This document shows positions 1 to 7,360 of a stretch of DNA of 32,781 nucleotides, in pieces. A program made the translations under genes and the position numbers. Under the pieces are notes generated by a model. It was given only the letters and a program-made list of their open reading frames with translations, did no database searches and was not told the origin of the DNA. Source of the DNA: Acidobacteriota bacterium (lineage in GTDB: Bacteria; Acidobacteriota; Thermoanaerobaculia; Multivoradales; J023); NCBI GenBank assembly GCA_003697015.1, contig RFGL01000187.1, positions 1 through 32,781 on the forward strand, given 5' to 3'. Within the stretch, counting starts at the first letter, position 1, and every line of letters starts with the position of its first letter.

Positions 1-68
1 CCACCGTCCCCCAACCCCCGCCCTACCCCGACCGCTCGTCGCCGGACAAACCGCCCGGGAGGGCAGGG

Positions 69-98
69 GTTGACAGCCAGTCAACTACCTGCTATTCC
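69..98 (+). promoter_or_regulatory. Sigma70-like promoter with overlapping dyad
   Basis: A perfect -35 hexamer TTGACA (70-75) is followed after 17 nt by TATTCC (93-98), a half-match to the -10 consensus. The -35 lies inside a perfect dyad, GTTGAC (69-74), 5-nt spacer, GTCAAC (80-85). A dyad on the -35 upstream of a helix-turn-helix gene is a common autoregulation layout. That the XRE protein at 173 binds here is inference. Confidence 0.45.
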
Positions 99-172
99 TG
101 CTCTCCTTGATCGACGGATCCGGGGTGACTCTCCACTACCTCGATCAGCGTTCCGCAAGCGCGGAGTCGACC

Positions 173-673
173 ATGAAAAAGATCTGCTACGAAACGATCA
201 CCGGAAGACGGCTCGACCTGAGCGGGCTGAAGCCGGAAGAGGGCGCCTTCCTCATCAAGGTGCTGACGAAGTTCCGCCAGCGGCCGCCGTGGGCGGAGTT
301 CGAGTCGTTCTGGCTGCCGGAATTCCAGCGTACGGGGCTGTCGACCGACTCGCCGGTCTTCCGCATCTGCAACGACCTCGACGCGCGGCTCGGCATCGCC
401 CAGGGCAAGGTGGCGCCGCCGGACTACCGCGACTACCTCCTCGACCTGATCGAAGACCGCTTCGGCACCCGCTACCGCTTCTGCAAAGAGACCGGCGTCG
501 ATCCGGGGCACTTGAGCCGCGTGCTGGCCGGCAAGTCGGACCTCTCGATCGCGCTGCTGCAGAGGCTGATGGAGCCCCTGGGCGCGGCGGTGGTGGTGCA
601 GCCGCGGGAAGTCCTCGACGCGCGCCTCAGCCCCGAGCACGCCCAGCGCCTGCTCGAAGCCCTCGCCGCCTGA
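173..673 (+). CDS. XRE-type helix-turn-helix protein
   Basis: This is a 166-residue soluble protein. Residues about 98-140 fit an XRE/Cro-type HTH, with the recognition-helix-like stretch VDPGHLSRVLAGKSDLS following a helix with FCKETG; this is the pattern of DNA-binding antitoxin and repressor domains. The N-terminal 80 residues are not recognised, so it is not a minimal Cro-like repressor. I chose the ATG at 173 because GCGGAG lies about 8 nt upstream and the protein begins with a natural MKKICYET; an in-frame start at 107 would fall within a few bases of the predicted -10. The promoter at 69-98 carries a dyad that could be its own operator. No toxin-like partner sits beside it; the next gene, on the same strand, encodes a large metallopeptidase-like protein. 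Its target is unknown. Confidence 0.75.
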   Translation: MKKICYETITGRRLDLSGLKPEEGAFLIKVLTKFRQRPPWAEFESFWLPEFQRTGLSTDSPVFRICNDLDARLGIAQGKVAPPDYRDYLLDLIEDRFGTRYRFCKETGVDPGHLSRVLAGKSDLSIALLQRLMEPLGAAVVVQPREVLDARLSPEHAQRLLEALAA

Positions 674-760
674 GGCGATCGCCCGTCCACATCCACCCAC
701 CGGCTTGCGGCCGGCGGGGGCGGTCTCCGTAGGACGGCAGGCGTAACGAATTCACCACCC

Positions 761-790
761 GGGACCCCTACTCCTCAAAAAGGAGGTCCC
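761..790 (+). promoter_or_regulatory. Hairpin sequestering the Shine-Dalgarno of the metallopeptidase gene
   Basis: The ribosome binding site AGGAGGT (781-787) is completely paired in a predicted hairpin. CTCCT (771-775) pairs with AGGAG (781-785) around a CAAAA loop, and GGGAC (761-765) pairs with GTCCC (786-790), separated by a 5-nt bulge (766-770). The stem ends one base before the ATG at 792. All ten pairs are Watson-Crick. This geometry would hold translation off until the stem opens, as in an RNA thermometer or a protein- or ligand-responsive leader. The structure is read from the sequence; the regulatory role is inferred. Confidence 0.5.
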
Positions 791-791
791 C

Positions 792-3399
792 ATGGTCAGA
801 TTTATCGACCGCTTTCGCCGCTGGCGTGAGCTGCGCCGGGCCTTGGCTCTCGCTACCGAGAAGCAGGATTTTATTCCTCTCGCGCAGCTCATCGAACGCC
901 GGCCAGCCGCCGTCGAAACCTTCGCCGGCCGCGCCCGCGCACAGATCGACGCCGGTGCGTACTGGTCCGGTCTCTGCTTGTGTCTGGGGCTGATTCGCGC
1001 CGGCCCTCGAGCTCTGGCGCGGGCTCAAGCCCGAACGCAGCTACGCCCCGCATTGGAAACGATTCCGCACCCAGATCGGCGGCGAGACGGCCCACGTCCT
1101 GCTGCGCTTCCTCCACCGCCACGGTACGCCCGAGGATCTCGAGACGGCCTACGAGCGCCTCGGCCAAGCGCAGCTCCGGCACCACCTGGGCGCTGCGGTC
1201 GGGGAGCACGACGAGCCCCCGATCCGGGCACTCCAGCTGCTTCGGCCGCTGCTCGGCAGCTCAACCCGGCTGCCGTCCTGGGACGGCCTCGACGAGGTCA
1301 CGATCGGGCGGCTGGTGCGGCTCTTCTTCACCCACGGCAGCAGCGAGGACGTCGACGTCGTCTTCCGCCGTCTCGGGCGCCATCACCTCCTGGCCGCGAT
1401 CCTGGAAGCGCGCCGCGCGCCGCGCGCCGCCTACCTGCCGGCCCTGCGCCGCGTCTGGTGGTCGCTCGAAGCCGAGGTACGAAGCGACTTCGATCAGTCG
1501 CCGGCGGAGGAGCCCCAGCCCTACGTGCTGGCCTGCGCCGACGCGACCGCCGCCGCCCTCGGCGCCTGCGCCGCTCGCGATCCGGACTACCGTGATTTCT
1601 CCGCCGACCAGACCCATCGCACGGAGCTCGAAGAGCTCTATCGCAAGCACAGAGAGCATGTCGAGGAGCACAACCGCCTGGTCGAGGCGTACAAAGCAGG
1701 CCACGTCGCCGCCGGCATGATCCTGCCGGCAAGCGAAGACGAACCGGTGGTCGAGATGATCAAGAACCTGCGGCGGATGATCGAAGCATCGGAGCACCAC
1801 CTCCGCCAAGCGGAGGTGCGCTACCGGGATCGAATGTCGCCGGGTTTCATCCTGTGGCGGATCCTGGCCGATGCTCAGGGCTACCCGATCGCCGTCCGCC
1901 AGGGCGCCGCTCACGGGCTCTACCAGCTGCTCGCCGACGGGCATCTGGACGATGCGGCACGCGAAGAGGTCTTCGAGCTGCTGCGGACCGCCGTCAGCGG
2001 TGAGGACGCACGCGATTTCGGCGAGCGGCGGGTCCGCCTGCCGGCGGCTGCCGATCGCACCGAGCTGCGCGCTTCCCTCGCCGACGGCCTGCAGTGGATG
2101 CTCGATCTGATGGAAGGCATCGGCGAGCGGTGGCAGCGCCAGTGGCGCGCGACCCTCGCCCGCCGCGGCGAGACGTCGCCCGAGGCGCGACCTGCGGTCG
2201 ACCCGCTCCTCGCCGCGATGAAGCGCTTGCAGCCCGGGGCGGAGGACGTCGAGCCGGAGGAGGCGGTGGACGGCCCCCGGCCCCCGGCGGGCCCCCCTTC
2301 CGAGCCACCAGGTCTCGGAAATGCCGGCGAAGGTGCCTCGGCTGAAGCTTCGCCGGCGGCGGCCGACGAGGAAGCCGGCACGCCGGCCGAGCGGCTGGCC
2401 CTCTTCGACCAGCTGCTGGCCGAGGATCGGCCGAGCGTCGAGGAACGCTTTCCCCGGCTCGACGAGATCGCCGGCGGACTCATCGAACGACTCCCCGGCG
2501 CCGTGGCGTTTCTCCAGCGCTACCCCCTGCGCCTGATGCGCCGCGACCACCAGCGCGCCCTCTTCGGGCTCTACGCCAAGCAGCCCATCCGCGTCCAGCT
2601 CTGGACGCGCTACACGCCGCCCAAGAACGCCGGCCCGGTTCATCGGCGCTACCTCGCCCTCGACGACCGTTCGACGCCGAATTCGATGGGCATCGCCTAT
2701 CCGCTCTTCCGCCACCCGCTGCTGGCCCTGCCCGTCGTCTACCACGAGTACCTGCACTACGGCGGCACCACCGGCGACCCGGAGAACGGCATCGGCAACG
2801 AGACCGAGGTCCTGCTGCGGGAGATCCTCTTCGCCCGCCGGTTGATCGCCGAGCTCGCACCGGCCGAGGACGACCGACTCGGGGACTTCGAGCGCCAGCT
2901 GATCGATGAGATCCGCGCCGTCGGCCTCGATCCTCTCCTGCCCCAGCTGCTCTGTGATCTGCGCCGCGACGACGTGCTCGAGGCCATCAACCGGTCGGTG
3001 CTCGCCACCTACGGCGAGAGGCTCGACGCCGAGCAGGCCCGCCGCCAGGCCGAAGTGCAGATCCACCTGGAGAACGTCGGCATCGAGCTCTCCAACCGCA
3101 CCCTGACCTGGGATCCACAGATCCGCTGGCCCCACCTGGGAAGCGAGAGCACCCGCGAGCTGACCGACCGCTTCCGCCGCGTGCTGGTCGCCTCGCGGCG
3201 GATCGACCATCGGGTGAGCCGAGCGCAGCGCGACGCCGTCCTCCAGGATGCGGACTCCGCCGCGGCGAGCACCGCGTGGCAGAGCTACCGCCGGCGAGCC
3301 GGAGCCGGCGTCGCCCTCGCCGCCGCCCATCCCCCCGTCTTCACTCCCCTCACCATCATCCGGCTCCTCGCGCAGGTGCGGGAGCCGCTCGCAGCCTGA
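792..3399 (+). CDS. Predicted zinc metallopeptidase-domain protein, apparent frameshift near 1004
   Basis: The gene starts at ATG 792 behind a near-perfect AGGAGGT. Reading stays in one frame to about 1000, then protein-like coding continues in the +1 frame to the TGA at 3399. The downstream frame is closed by a TGA at 991-993, so the shift lies between 994 and about 1009. One extra C in the run at 1004-1006 would explain it. Restored, the protein has about 868 residues. The C-terminal part has a zincin motif HEYLH (bases 2743-2757), followed about 15 residues later by NETE (2797-2808), which could supply the third zinc ligand in gluzincin style. A Pro/Ala/Glu-rich linker (about 2230-2390) separates an N-terminal helical region from this domain. 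No signal peptide is seen, so it is probably cytoplasmic. The family is not recognised and the substrate is unknown. If the indel is genuine, translation could restart at GTG 1315 and give about 694 residues. Confidence 0.6.
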
Positions 3400-3419
3400 A
3401 GCGATGGCCGCCAAGACAC

Positions 3420-3447
3420 TACGAGCGGGTCCGAAGACCCGCTCGTA
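3420..3447. terminator. Shared terminator hairpin between convergent genes
   Basis: A perfect 12-bp inverted repeat, TACGAGCGGGTC (3420-3431) and GACCCGCTCGTA (3436-3447), encloses a CGAA tetraloop. It lies in the 74-nt gap between the ends of the metallopeptidase gene (3399, plus) and the thioredoxin gene (3474, minus). There is no T-tract on either side, so it may act as a 3' stabilising stem as much as a classical intrinsic terminator. Confidence 0.7.
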
Positions 3448-3473
3448 CGCTCAACCTGCGCCGCGGCGCGGCG

Positions 3474-3815
3474 TCAGGCGACGGCGATCGCCGGGGCGAC
3501 GGATTCGAGCTTGTCGCGCAGCACGCGGGCCGGCGGCGCCCCGACCTGGACGTCGACCACCTGACCGCGGCGGAAGAGGATCAGGGTCGGGATGCTGCGG
3601 GTATCGTACTCCCGGGCGAGCTCGGGCGAGTCGTCGACGTTGACCTTGACGATCTTCACCCGGCCTTCGTATTCCGCCGCCAGGCGCTCGAGGGTGGGCG
3701 CCAGGGCGCGGCACGGCGGGCACCAGTCGGCGTAGAAATCGACCAACACCGGCTGCTCGGCGCGCAGGACCTCCTGCGGGAACTGCTCGGTGCGAATTGT
3801 CGTGACGTTTTTCAT
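3474..3815 (-). CDS. Thioredoxin with WCPPC active site
   Basis: This 113-residue protein has the length and full pattern of a single-domain thioredoxin: VLVDFYADWCPPC (active-site cysteines 32 and 35), the buried Asp of VDFYA, and the cis-proline region SIPTL followed by LFRRGQVV. It would reduce protein disulfides in the cytoplasm. The dipeptide between the cysteines is Pro-Pro rather than the usual Gly-Pro, which may alter redox potential and partner choice. There is no signal peptide. The ATG at 3815 is preceded by GGAGG at good spacing; an upstream in-frame ATG at 3842 would run through a hairpin and lacks a ribosome site. A 9-bp hairpin sits 17 nt upstream of the start. I give no trxA symbol because the active site is atypical and other thioredoxins probably exist in the genome. 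Confidence 0.9.
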   Translation of the reverse strand: MKNVTTIRTEQFPQEVLRAEQPVLVDFYADWCPPCRALAPTLERLAAEYEGRVKIVKVNVDDSPELAREYDTRSIPTLILFRRGQVVDVQVGAPPARVLRDKLESVAPAIAVA

Positions 3816-3831
3816 CGTTCCTCCAATCTGA

Positions 3832-3857
3832 CGGGCTCCCAAATCGGTGGGAGCCCG
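3832..3857 (-). promoter_or_regulatory. Hairpin upstream of the thioredoxin start
   Basis: CGGGCTCCC (3832-3840) and GGGAGCCCG (3849-3857) form a perfect 9-bp stem with an 8-nt loop. It lies between the dehydrogenase stop (3948) and the thioredoxin ribosome site on the minus strand. No T-run follows it. It could terminate the dehydrogenase transcript or structure the thioredoxin leader; the sequence does not decide between these. Confidence 0.45.
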
Positions 3858-3947
3858 GTCACGGACTTGGATGCACGACGGGGGGTCGAGGTTTCAACCC
3901 CTACGCCTCGGCGAGGGCCAGCACCGGCAGGGGGGCACCGCCGGCCG

Positions 3948-4709
3948 TCAGGCGCTGCGGCGGAGGAGGGCTTCGACCCAGCTGGCGGGGAGGCAGGTGC
4001 CGATGGCCATCACGAGGCGCATCTGCCAGGGGAAGACGACCTCGCCCTGACGCTTCTCGATCGCGCGGACGATGCGGCGGACGGCGCGGTCGGTGGGCAG
4101 GAGGAAGGGCATCGGCCCCTGGTGGCGGTCGGTCAGCTCGCTCTTGACGAAACCGGGGCAGATGGTGGTGACGGCGATGCCGCGGCGGGCGAGGGAGACG
4201 CGCAGGCTCTGCAGGTGGATGCGCATCGCCGCCTTGCTGCCGCAGTAGGCGGCGAAGTGCGGCAGGCCGAGGTAGGAGGCCACCGACGCGACGCCGACCA
4301 GGTGACCGCGGCCCGCCTCGAGGAAGCGCGGCAGCGCCCAGTCGATGACGTGCAGCGTGCCCCGAAGATTGACGTCGTAAAGGGCCAGGGCCTTGCCCGG
4401 CGCGAACCGCTTGGGGGTCTCGACCTCACCGTAGCCGGCGTTGGCCACCACCACGTCGGCTCCGCCGAGACCCTCGGCGAGCGCATCCAGGGCGCGCTGG
4501 GTGGCAACGCCGTCGGCGACGTCGGCCACCGCCCAGGCGGCGGTGCCGCCGGCGCCCTCGAGCTCCTCGGCGAGGGCCGCCAGGCGCTCCCGGCGACGCG
4601 CCAGGAGACCGACCCGGCAGCCACGGCCGACCAACTGGCGCGCCAGCTCGGCGCCGATGCCGGAAGAGGCACCGGTGATCAGGACGGAGGATCCGGCGAG
4701 CTGGCTCAT
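3948..4709 (-). CDS. Short-chain dehydrogenase/reductase (SDR)
   Basis: A 253-residue classical SDR. It has the dinucleotide-binding motif TGASSGIG (residues 12-19), NAG (about 90-92), the catalytic Ser at about 142 and the YxxxK motif YCGSK (Tyr155, Lys159), followed by CPGFVKSEL. These predict an NAD(P)H-dependent oxidoreductase acting on a carbonyl or alcohol; the substrate cannot be read. An Arg pair in the LLARRRERL segment after the second strand hints at NADP(H) preference. The C-terminal part, with LPTDRAVRRIVRAIEKRQGEV and a hydrophobic MRLVMAIGTCLPASW, resembles SDRs that associate with membranes. I used the ATG at 4709; an ATG at 4724 adds five residues and neither has a strong ribosome site. 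It is divergent from the yceH-like gene at 4779. Confidence 0.88.
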   Translation of the reverse strand: MSQLAGSSVLITGASSGIGAELARQLVGRGCRVGLLARRRERLAALAEELEGAGGTAAWAVADVADGVATQRALDALAEGLGGADVVVANAGYGEVETPKRFAPGKALALYDVNLRGTLHVIDWALPRFLEAGRGHLVGVASVASYLGLPHFAAYCGSKAAMRIHLQSLRVSLARRGIAVTTICPGFVKSELTDRHQGPMPFLLPTDRAVRRIVRAIEKRQGEVVFPWQMRLVMAIGTCLPASWVEALLRRSA

Positions 4710-4778
4710 GATGCGGCGGAGCATAGCAGGTCGGGTGCGATAAGCTAGCCCGCCAACCACCACGGCAGGAGCTCGACA

Positions 4779-5423
4779 ATGGCCCGTACGCGCAGCCTCG
4801 ACGCGATCGAGATCCGGGTGCTCGGCGCCCTGATGGAGAAAGAACAGACCACCCCGGACCACTACCCGCTGACCATCAACGGGGTGATCGCGGCGTGCAA
4901 TCAGAAATCCAACCGCGAACCGGTGATGAAGCTCACCGAGACCGAGGTGGTGGAGGCTCTCGACCGCTTGGCGGCGGACGTTCTCGCCTGGCGCAACGTC
5001 GGGCCGCGCAGCGAACGCTGGGAGCACCGCCTCGACCGGCGTTGGAATCTCGACCGGCCCAAGAAAGCGGTGATGACCCTGCTGTTGCTGCGCGGCGCCC
5101 AGACCGCCGGCGAGCTGCGCGGGCGCAGCGAACGCCTGCACCGCTTCGCCGGCGTCGCCGAGGTCGAGGCGGTGCTGGGCGAGCTCGCCAGCGGCCCCGA
5201 GCCCCTGGTCCGCCAGCTGCCCCGCCTGCCGGGCAAGCGGGAGACGCGCTGGATTCACCTGGTGGGCGACGAAGCGGCGGAGGAAGCGCTGACCGCAGCG
5301 GCGGCGGCACCACCGCCGTCGCGGGCGGGCGACGAGGCGGCGGCGCGCCTCGACGCCCTGGAGAAGGACGTCGCCGACCTGCGCCGGCAGCTCGCCGCCC
5401 TGGCGGCGAAGCTCGAGGGGTGA
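4779..5423 (+). CDS. yceH: YceH/DUF480 family protein
   Basis: This 214-residue protein matches the YceH (UPF0502/DUF480) family. Characteristic stretches near the start are LGALMEKEQTTPDHYPLTIN, then ACNQKSNREPVM, followed by a second winged-helix repeat beginning about residue 80 (WEHRLDRRW, then KAVMTLLLLRGAQTAGELRGRSERLH). Family structures show two winged-helix domains; the cellular role remains unclear. The C-terminal 30 residues (EAAARLDALEKDVADLRRQL onward) form a short coiled coil, seen in many homologues. The start is supported by AGGAG 8 nt upstream. The stop lies 7 nt before the next start at 5431, so the two are probably cotranscribed although no functional link is known. Confidence 0.9.
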   Translation: MARTRSLDAIEIRVLGALMEKEQTTPDHYPLTINGVIAACNQKSNREPVMKLTETEVVEALDRLAADVLAWRNVGPRSERWEHRLDRRWNLDRPKKAVMTLLLLRGAQTAGELRGRSERLHRFAGVAEVEAVLGELASGPEPLVRQLPRLPGKRETRWIHLVGDEAAEEALTAAAAAPPPSRAGDEAAARLDALEKDVADLRRQLAALAAKLEG

Positions 5424-5430
5424 GCAGGCC

Positions 5431-6498
5431 ATGCCCCGGCCACCCGAGTCGACGCCGCGCCTGGCCTCGCGCCTGCCGGCCGAGCGGCTGCCGCCGGGCT
5501 GGCTGGCGATCGACGCCGTCGACGCCCACGCTGCCGGCGAGCCTCTGCGGGTGGTGGTCGGCGGCTTCCCCGAGCTCCGCGGCGCCACCGTCCTCGCGCG
5601 CCGCCGCGACGCCCGGGAACGCTACGACCACCTGCGGCGGGCGCTGATCCTCGAGCCCCGGGGCCACGCCGACATGTACGGCTGCCTGCTCACCCCACCC
5701 CTCAGCGCCGGCGCCGACCTCGGGGTCATCTTCCTTCACAACGAGGGCTACAGCACCATGTGCGGCCACGGCATCATCGGCCTGGCGACGGTGCTGCTGG
5801 AGACCGGCATGCATCCGGCCCGCGAACCCGAGACCCGGCTCGAGATCGACGCCCCCGCCGGCCGCATCCGCGCCCGCGCCCGGGTGAGCGGCGGCCGCGT
5901 CGAGAGCGTCGCCTTCCGCAACGTGCCCTCCTTCGCCGTCGCCCTGGGGGAGCGCGTCGCGGTGCCCGGTCTGGGGGAGGTGACCTACGACCTGGCCTTC
6001 GGCGGCGCCTTCTACGCCTACGTCGAGGCGGCGGCGGTGGGGATCGACCTGGAGCCGGCGAGCTGCAGCCGGCTGATCGACGCCGGGCGGGCGATCAAAC
6101 GCGCGGTCGCGGCGGCGCGGCCGATCCTCCACCCCTCCGAGCCCGAGCTCGGCTTCCTCTACGGCGTCATCTTCGTCGGCCCCGCCGCCTCGAAGGACGC
6201 CCACAGCCGCAACGTCTGCATCTTCGCCGACGGCGAGGTCGACCGCTCCCCCACCGGCACCGGCGTAAGCGGCCGCCTCGCCATCCACCACGCCCGCGGC
6301 GAGCTCGCCCTCGAAGAGCCGATCGTCGTCGAGAGCATCCTCGGCAGCCGCTTCACCGGCCGCGCCGTCGAGCGCACCACCTGCGGCCCCCACGACGCCA
6401 TCGTCCCCGAGATCGAAGGCCGCGCCTTCCTCACCGGCCGCCACCGCTTCCTCATCGACCCCGACGACCCCCTGCGCCACGGTTTCCTCCTGCGCTGA
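5431..6498 (+). CDS. Proline racemase family enzyme, probable trans-3-hydroxy-L-proline dehydratase
   Basis: A 355-residue member of the proline racemase/hydroxyproline epimerase superfamily. The first catalytic position is conserved as MCGHG (Cys111). The second motif reads DRSPTGTG (Thr275) where racemases and 4-hydroxyproline epimerases have DRSPCGTG. In this superfamily the Cys/Thr pair is the hallmark of trans-3-hydroxy-L-proline dehydratase, which yields a ketimine/enamine precursor of proline. That would allow growth on collagen-derived hydroxyproline, consistent with an organism rich in peptidase-like genes. The specific activity is inference from one residue pair. The ATG at 5431 directly follows the yceH-like gene (7-nt gap). 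The N-terminal 20 residues are low-complexity and an internal start is possible. Confidence 0.88.
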   Translation: MPRPPESTPRLASRLPAERLPPGWLAIDAVDAHAAGEPLRVVVGGFPELRGATVLARRRDARERYDHLRRALILEPRGHADMYGCLLTPPLSAGADLGVIFLHNEGYSTMCGHGIIGLATVLLETGMHPAREPETRLEIDAPAGRIRARARVSGGRVESVAFRNVPSFAVALGERVAVPGLGEVTYDLAFGGAFYAYVEAAAVGIDLEPASCSRLIDAGRAIKRAVAAARPILHPSEPELGFLYGVIFVGPAASKDAHSRNVCIFADGEVDRSPTGTGVSGRLAIHHARGELALEEPIVVESILGSRFTGRAVERTTCGPHDAIVPEIEGRAFLTGRHRFLIDPDDPLRHGFLLR

Positions 6499-6536
6499 GC
6501 CGGCTGCGGGCGGCGGCCAGCTGGTAGGCTGGGGGC

Positions 6537-7073
6537 ATGTCGGAGCACGCCTTTCGCGAGCGCGATCCGCTGCCCTGGGCGCTGGTGCTCAGCGCCGCGG
6601 TCACCGCGTTCCTGATCTGGCTGATCTACTTCAAGTCCCCCGCCGTCGAGGGGGGGGCGTGGACGTCGGTGCTGCCGGCGGTGAACGCCACCCTGAACAG
6701 CCTCTGTGCCGTCTGTCTGGTGGCGGGTTACGTGAGCATCCGCCGCGGCCGGCGACGGGTGCACAAGCGTTTCATGCTCAGCGCCCTGGGCTTCTCGGCC
6801 CTCTTTCTCGCCGGCTACGTCACCTACCACCACGTCCACGGCGACACGCCCTTCACCGGCCGGGGGGTGGTGCGGCCGATCTACTTCGCCGTCCTGATCA
6901 GCCACGTGGTGCTGTCGGTGGTGATGCTGCCGCTGATCCTCTCCACCGTCGCTCTCGCCCTCGGCGAGCGTTTCCCGCGGCATAAGAAGCTGGCCCGCTT
7001 CACCCTGCCGATCTGGCTCTACGTGTCGCTTACCGGGGTGGTGATTTTCTTCTTCCTCGCGGCCTACAATTGA
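6537..7073 (+). CDS. DUF420 family membrane protein
   Basis: A 178-residue integral membrane protein with about five transmembrane segments (approximately residues 14-32, 46-66, 78-98, 113-137 and 153-175). It matches DUF420, with conserved histidines in VHKRFM, TYHHVHG, ISHVVLS and RHKKLARFTLPIWLY. Characterised relatives such as Staphylococcus CtaM are needed for maturation of a haem-copper terminal oxidase, so a role in respiratory-oxidase assembly is the best guess. No oxidase genes are in the window. It starts 38 nt after the dehydratase gene and may share its transcript. A G-rich stretch (AGGCTGGGGG) precedes the ATG. Confidence 0.85.
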   Translation: MSEHAFRERDPLPWALVLSAAVTAFLIWLIYFKSPAVEGGAWTSVLPAVNATLNSLCAVCLVAGYVSIRRGRRRVHKRFMLSALGFSALFLAGYVTYHHVHGDTPFTGRGVVRPIYFAVLISHVVLSVVMLPLILSTVALALGERFPRHKKLARFTLPIWLYVSLTGVVIFFFLAAYN

Positions 7074-7166
7074 GCCGTCATGTGGCGACGACCCCGTGGT
7101 TTGGACGCCCGCGTCACAAACGCCGTCGCGACGATCGATTCGTCCCCGGTTGACGCCATTCCGCGC

Positions 7167-7195
7167 TTGACACCGCCCTCCGGCCCTGGCATGCT
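7167..7195 (+). promoter_or_regulatory. Candidate sigma70 promoter for sodN
   Basis: TTGACA (7167-7172) is a perfect -35. After 17 nt comes CATGCT (7190-7195), which keeps the key A2, T3 and T6 of the -10. A transcript from here would have a leader of roughly 160 nt containing the hairpin at 7282-7307. A second dyad, GGCATTC (7221-7227) and GAATGCC (7239-7245), lies downstream and could bind a regulator. No binding protein can be assigned. Confidence 0.35.
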
Positions 7196-7281
7196 GGTGG
7201 CTGATCGGGTTTGGATCCCTGGCATTCTGGCAGGTTCGGAATGCCCTGGCGTCCCGGCTCCCCTACGGCGACGCCGACGTG

Positions 7282-7307
7282 CAGCCCCCGGCCCCCACCG
7301 GGGGCTG
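7282..7307 (+). promoter_or_regulatory. Strong hairpin in the sodN leader
   Basis: CAGCCCCCGG (7282-7291) and CCGGGGGCTG (7298-7307) form a perfect 10-bp GC stem with a CCCCCA loop, 53 nt before the sodN ATG. There is no T-tract. It is downstream of the candidate promoter, so it may stabilise the mRNA or act in leader control. It could equally be the 3' stem of the DUF420 transcript. Confidence 0.45.
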
Positions 7308-7360
7308 ACTTGCGTTCGAGCCACCGCAAAACCCTGAACTCTCACCACAAGGAGACGCTC

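Noticed and set aside
107-172. Upstream start (107) for the XRE gene
   Set aside because: It would place the start within about 10 nt of the predicted -10 and adds residues without homology; 173 has a better ribosome site.
1261-3414. Long minus-strand open frame opposite the metallopeptidase gene
   Set aside because: No ribosome site or recognisable motif; the plus strand carries the HEYLH domain and natural protein composition.
5431-6498. Annotation as proline racemase or 4-hydroxyproline epimerase
   Set aside because: These need a second Cys in DRSPCGTG; this protein has Thr.
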